Below the pieces are notes generated by a model. It made no database searches and was not told where the DNA came from. It saw only the letters and a program-made list of their open reading frames with translations. Positions 60,961-64,000 of a DNA stretch of 64,000 bases are shown piece by piece (positions within the stretch are counted from its first letter, which is position 1; each line of letters starts with the position of its first letter). Source of the stretch: Uranotaenia lowii. Lineage: Eukaryota > Arthropoda > Insecta > Diptera > Culicidae. The stretch lies in contig NW_026598378.1 of the NCBI RefSeq assembly GCF_029784155.1, positions 1 to 64,000 on the forward strand, in the 5' to 3' direction. Both the position numbers and the translations under genes were made by a program.

Positions 60961-61987
60961 ATTGCCTAGCAGACTAGTTCACTTTTCGGTTGTTTTCGCA
61001 GATCACAGTCAGTCTCATATGGGTTGTTTCTCATGCATTTTCAAGTATTTCTGCCAAATATGAGATAAATTGTTCTTTGTTTCTGCGCAGTGAGTTATTT
61101 TGAAAAAAGTCAATTTTTCTTGAAAATTTTCTTATGAGGTTTGTAGCAAGCAAGTTAACATAAACACGAAAGAAAGGTTATAAATAGAGCTATGTTATCA
61201 AGAGATTTTCTGATATTTTTCCTGAATTATAGCTCATTTTTAACTTCCTACTGGTATGTAAAATAAACCATTTAATGCATGACTTTTTTTAAATGAGAAT
61301 TGCAGTTATTGATTGAGTGAAATAATAACATTTTAATTCGAATAACAAAACTTTGAAGTCGATATTTTGAATATTATAAAAGTGATAGCCCTTAAAATTT
61401 GAAAAATAATTTTTGAAATTCGTCGTGCATTTCAATACATTTTTGCTAATTTCTTCAAAACCTTTTAATTGAGTGTAGGAAGGAGTTTGTGATTGATTGA
61501 GATTAAAAATTTTTTAGAATTTGCAAATCTGAAGAAATAACAGAGATTTTCCAAAAACTACTTTTTTCAAAAAATTAAATAAATTTGATTTTTGCGATTT
61601 TTTTGCATTCTTCATTCGATATCTCGCACATACATTGAAATATTCAATAAAAATACCATGGGCTAATTTCTTCTGATCTCTAGTATATTTTTTTTAATTA
61701 TATCACAGAAAAATATCCATGCATTTTCGAGATATTTGGATTTTGATTAGTGTTGTTTTAAAACAAATTGATAGTTTACATTTTTTTTGGAATTGTTTCA
61801 GTTTGTTTTGATCGATTATAAATTTGAGAAAAGTCCTGCCCGGCACGGTTGCCCGGATTTCATTGAAAAAAGTCCGGGTTTTGCTCGAATTTATTCACTG
61901 TATTTGCCAAATCAACCAATCAAAAAAAAAAAAACGAATCGTGTTGTAACTTTTTTTATATATGCGTCCAAATGAAAATTTTTGAGC
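60961..61987. other. AT-rich stretch with an old CCCGG-motif repeat at 61722-61880
   Basis: 61722-61765 (TTTCGAGATATTTGGATTTTG, GTTTTAAAACAA) matches 16300-16340. 61836-61880 belongs to the CCCGG-motif family. No gene. Confidence 0.4.
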
Positions 61988-62270
61988 AAGTATGTATGTA
62001 TGTATGTAGATAATCCACCATGGGTGCACGGATTCACCGCAGTTTCGCCAACGTATGTGTTAAATTGCATTCTTTAGATTATTAGTTCGGCCAATCTTCA
62101 ATGCAAATCACCACATACCCGACACCATGGCTTCGTTTGAACTGTCATGTAATGAATGTATTTCGTGTATGTGTATGTCTTATTTGTAGAACAAGCAAAC
62201 AGTTTCGCAACCGTATAAAATTCATAACATTTTCAGTGTTATAAATCTTTGACAGGTATTCCGCATGCGT
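61988..62270 (-). mobile_element. 3' end of a non-LTR element related to 57537-60700
   Basis: The minus strand ends CCATGGTGGATTATCTACAT followed by (ACAT)n, parallel to the GGTGGATAC...CATACATA end at 57537. The upstream boundary is uncertain. Confidence 0.5.
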
Positions 62271-63531
62271 GTAGATACCTGCCCAGCTGGCAACTGATTG
62301 AACGTTCTTATATAATACAATCAATAAATGAAATGGTTATACAACAGAATAACCTTACCTTTATACTCATCTTACCTCAAAACACTCTAAGCTTACCTTT
62401 AGATGTAACCGACCTTATTAGGTATCATAACCATATTTATTTCCATCTCATCTAAAATAAACAATTTTTAACTTTTTAAAAAATTGCAGACAAAATATGT
62501 GAACAAAGTATCGAAAAAGATAAATTCAGTTGAAGTATAAAAAACTAAGAACAGTAAATATGACCACACCCTACAAATAGTAATTCAGGGTAGTTATATT
62601 GTCAAAGTAAATCCGAATATCCGAAAATGAATTAATATTTATGGCTAAATCGAATCCGGTGCTGAGGTGCATATTTAGGGCAATGTCTAAGTCGATAACT
62701 GAAAATTGAATAAATTACCATATTTCATCATGAAAAATTAAGGAAAAAACATATTCCACCGACAAGCCACGTCGCGGGGACTCAAATAAGCGTCCCAGTT
62801 ATTTTAAAAATTGAAGATTCTTATCGATGTTCCCAAAATATTGAATGTAAAATGTCCTCTAAACAAACTAAATTTAAAACGTTTCCTAAGCAAATCACGC
62901 CCGTATGTATGCCGATTTGACATCTACAACTATAACCTATTCCATTCTAGATAACGGTTGAATCGTTTTGTAACCTGCGACGAATCGCATGTTGTTCCAC
63001 CGAATCGTAAATCTGCTGCATCTAGGAAAGCCCAGTGGGGACTTGAATTAATCGTTAAAATAGTTAAAATATTAAGGCGGGGATTTTTTTTTCTTATTTG
63101 GCAACTGGGTGGAAAGTAAATGGAATTAAGTTTAATAAAAAGATGAGCATACTGAAGAAAAATTATTATTGGGATGGTTCTAAAAGATTAAACTTGTAAA
63201 ATTTTTATTGGTTTTAATCCTTTTAAAAAATCAGTAAATGGATTTTTTTTTATCTTAACAAAAAAAACATAAGCATTAGATGAAAAAACAAAAATTTAGA
63301 ATAGATTGTTAGCGCCCTGTTTCCAGTCTTGAATTATTTCATTTCATTTTTCCCGCATATGAGAAAAACTATAGCGAATGGAATCACTTCATTTTACCGT
63401 ACCGTAGTTGTGCCACTAGCCATTTTTGAATAGATTTCAGTCATGTCTTCGGTCACCCGAACAACACGCGGACCCGAATGAAGCACAATCGTCGCCTACT
63501 TGATTTGAATGAATTTTTCTATTAGCGAAAA
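62271..63531. other. AT-rich non-coding stretch
   Basis: No gene or bounded element recognised. Confidence 0.35.
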
Positions 63532-63539
63532 CTACTAGC

Positions 63540-63819
63540 CAGCGTTGCCAGATTGAAAACCGCTCAAGTCCGTAGATTTCACGAAAATCGAAAAATGTAC
63601 TGTTTTCGGCTAGATAAAACTTGATGACCTTTTTTTTTTTTTTTGGTCGTCAGGTAGAATTTTCAATTATCCGCAGAATCCCTTGAATTTATTCGATAAT
63701 CCGTAGAAAATCCGTAGGAAATGCTGAAAATCCGTAGATTTGGAGCATCGATCCGTAGCTCCGTAGAAATGGTCAAAATCCGTAGAACTACGGAGAAATC
63801 CGTAGATCTGGCAAGGCTG
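63540..63819. mobile_element. 280-bp hAT MITE with 8-bp target duplication
   Basis: CTACTAGC flanks both sides (63532-63539 and 63820-63827). The inverted ends are CAGCGTTGCCAGAT and, reversed, CAGCCTTGCCAGAT. The interior carries about ten copies of ATCCGTAGA-like motifs, mostly in the right half, probably subterminal transposase-binding repeats. No coding. Confidence 0.88.
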
Positions 63820-64000
63820 CTACTAGCCACCATCAAGTGATTAAAGGAAAGAGAGAGGAGAAAAATTTCATAAAGGATCTTATCTATGGTATCTGCATCC
63901 CACTTGCACCTGTGGGAACGTATACATGTATCCCATTCTTAGAGCGGCAATAACCTGATTAATATTACTAAAGCGGGATAAAAGAGAGATAGTTAAATAG

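Overview
The window is a gene-poor, AT-rich, repeat-dominated piece of an insect chromosome, most likely a mosquito (Culicidae) or close dipteran. That guess rests on the mix of DD37E-like Tc1/mariner copies, hAT elements with 8-bp duplications, a BEL/Pao LTR retrotransposon, a Penelope-like element, tRNA-derived SINEs and non-LTR elements with short-repeat tails. No genus can be named from the sequence alone. The only host gene I can support is the 5' end of a secreted Kazal-type protease inhibitor on the minus strand at the left edge (1-208), with a TATA box and an arthropod initiator just upstream. Nearly everything else is mobile DNA, satellite DNA or featureless AT-rich sequence.

Layout. 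722-4052 is a 3.3-kb near-perfect palindrome whose two arms are each about nine tandem ~162-bp units (foldback-like). 4225-6637 is a TA-flanked inverted-repeat element split by a 1.3-kb Tc1/mariner copy (4486-5793) with a broken transposase; a smaller decayed relative lies at 6807-7775. 13838-16997 and 18397-20326 are hAT-type elements with perfect 8-bp duplications, the first carrying a truncated non-LTR retrotransposon. 22.27-22.76 kb holds a Tc1/mariner transposase fossil. 26473-27317 is a 7-bp repeat array.

28549-44797 is a 9-bp satellite (ATGACAAAA)n of about 12 kb. It is interrupted by one BEL/Pao-type element (30826-35136) with apparently identical 320-bp LTRs, a 5-bp duplication, an intact gag-protease frame and no reverse transcriptase or integrase.

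46483-49668 is a Penelope-like locus. Two 5'-truncated copies are joined head to head, with reverse transcriptase and GIY-YIG endonuclease recognisable and a hammerhead-ribozyme-like motif in both outer repeats. One copy is split by a non-autonomous inverted-repeat element. SINE copies flank this region (45.6-45.7 and 49.9-50.0 kb). 51.4-54.7 kb holds two truncated relatives of the 18.4-kb hAT in opposite orientation. 56.85-60.96 kb is an RNase H-bearing non-LTR element split by another non-LTR insertion with a 21-bp target duplication, which itself carries a TA-flanked MITE. A 280-bp hAT MITE closes the window at 63540-63819.

The genes do not form a pathway. The window is best read as a stack of insertions whose order can often be deduced from nesting and target-site duplications. 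The features most worth checking are the giant palindrome, the pol-less BEL element with identical LTRs, the hammerhead-bearing head-to-head Penelope pair and the internal structure of the 9-bp satellite.
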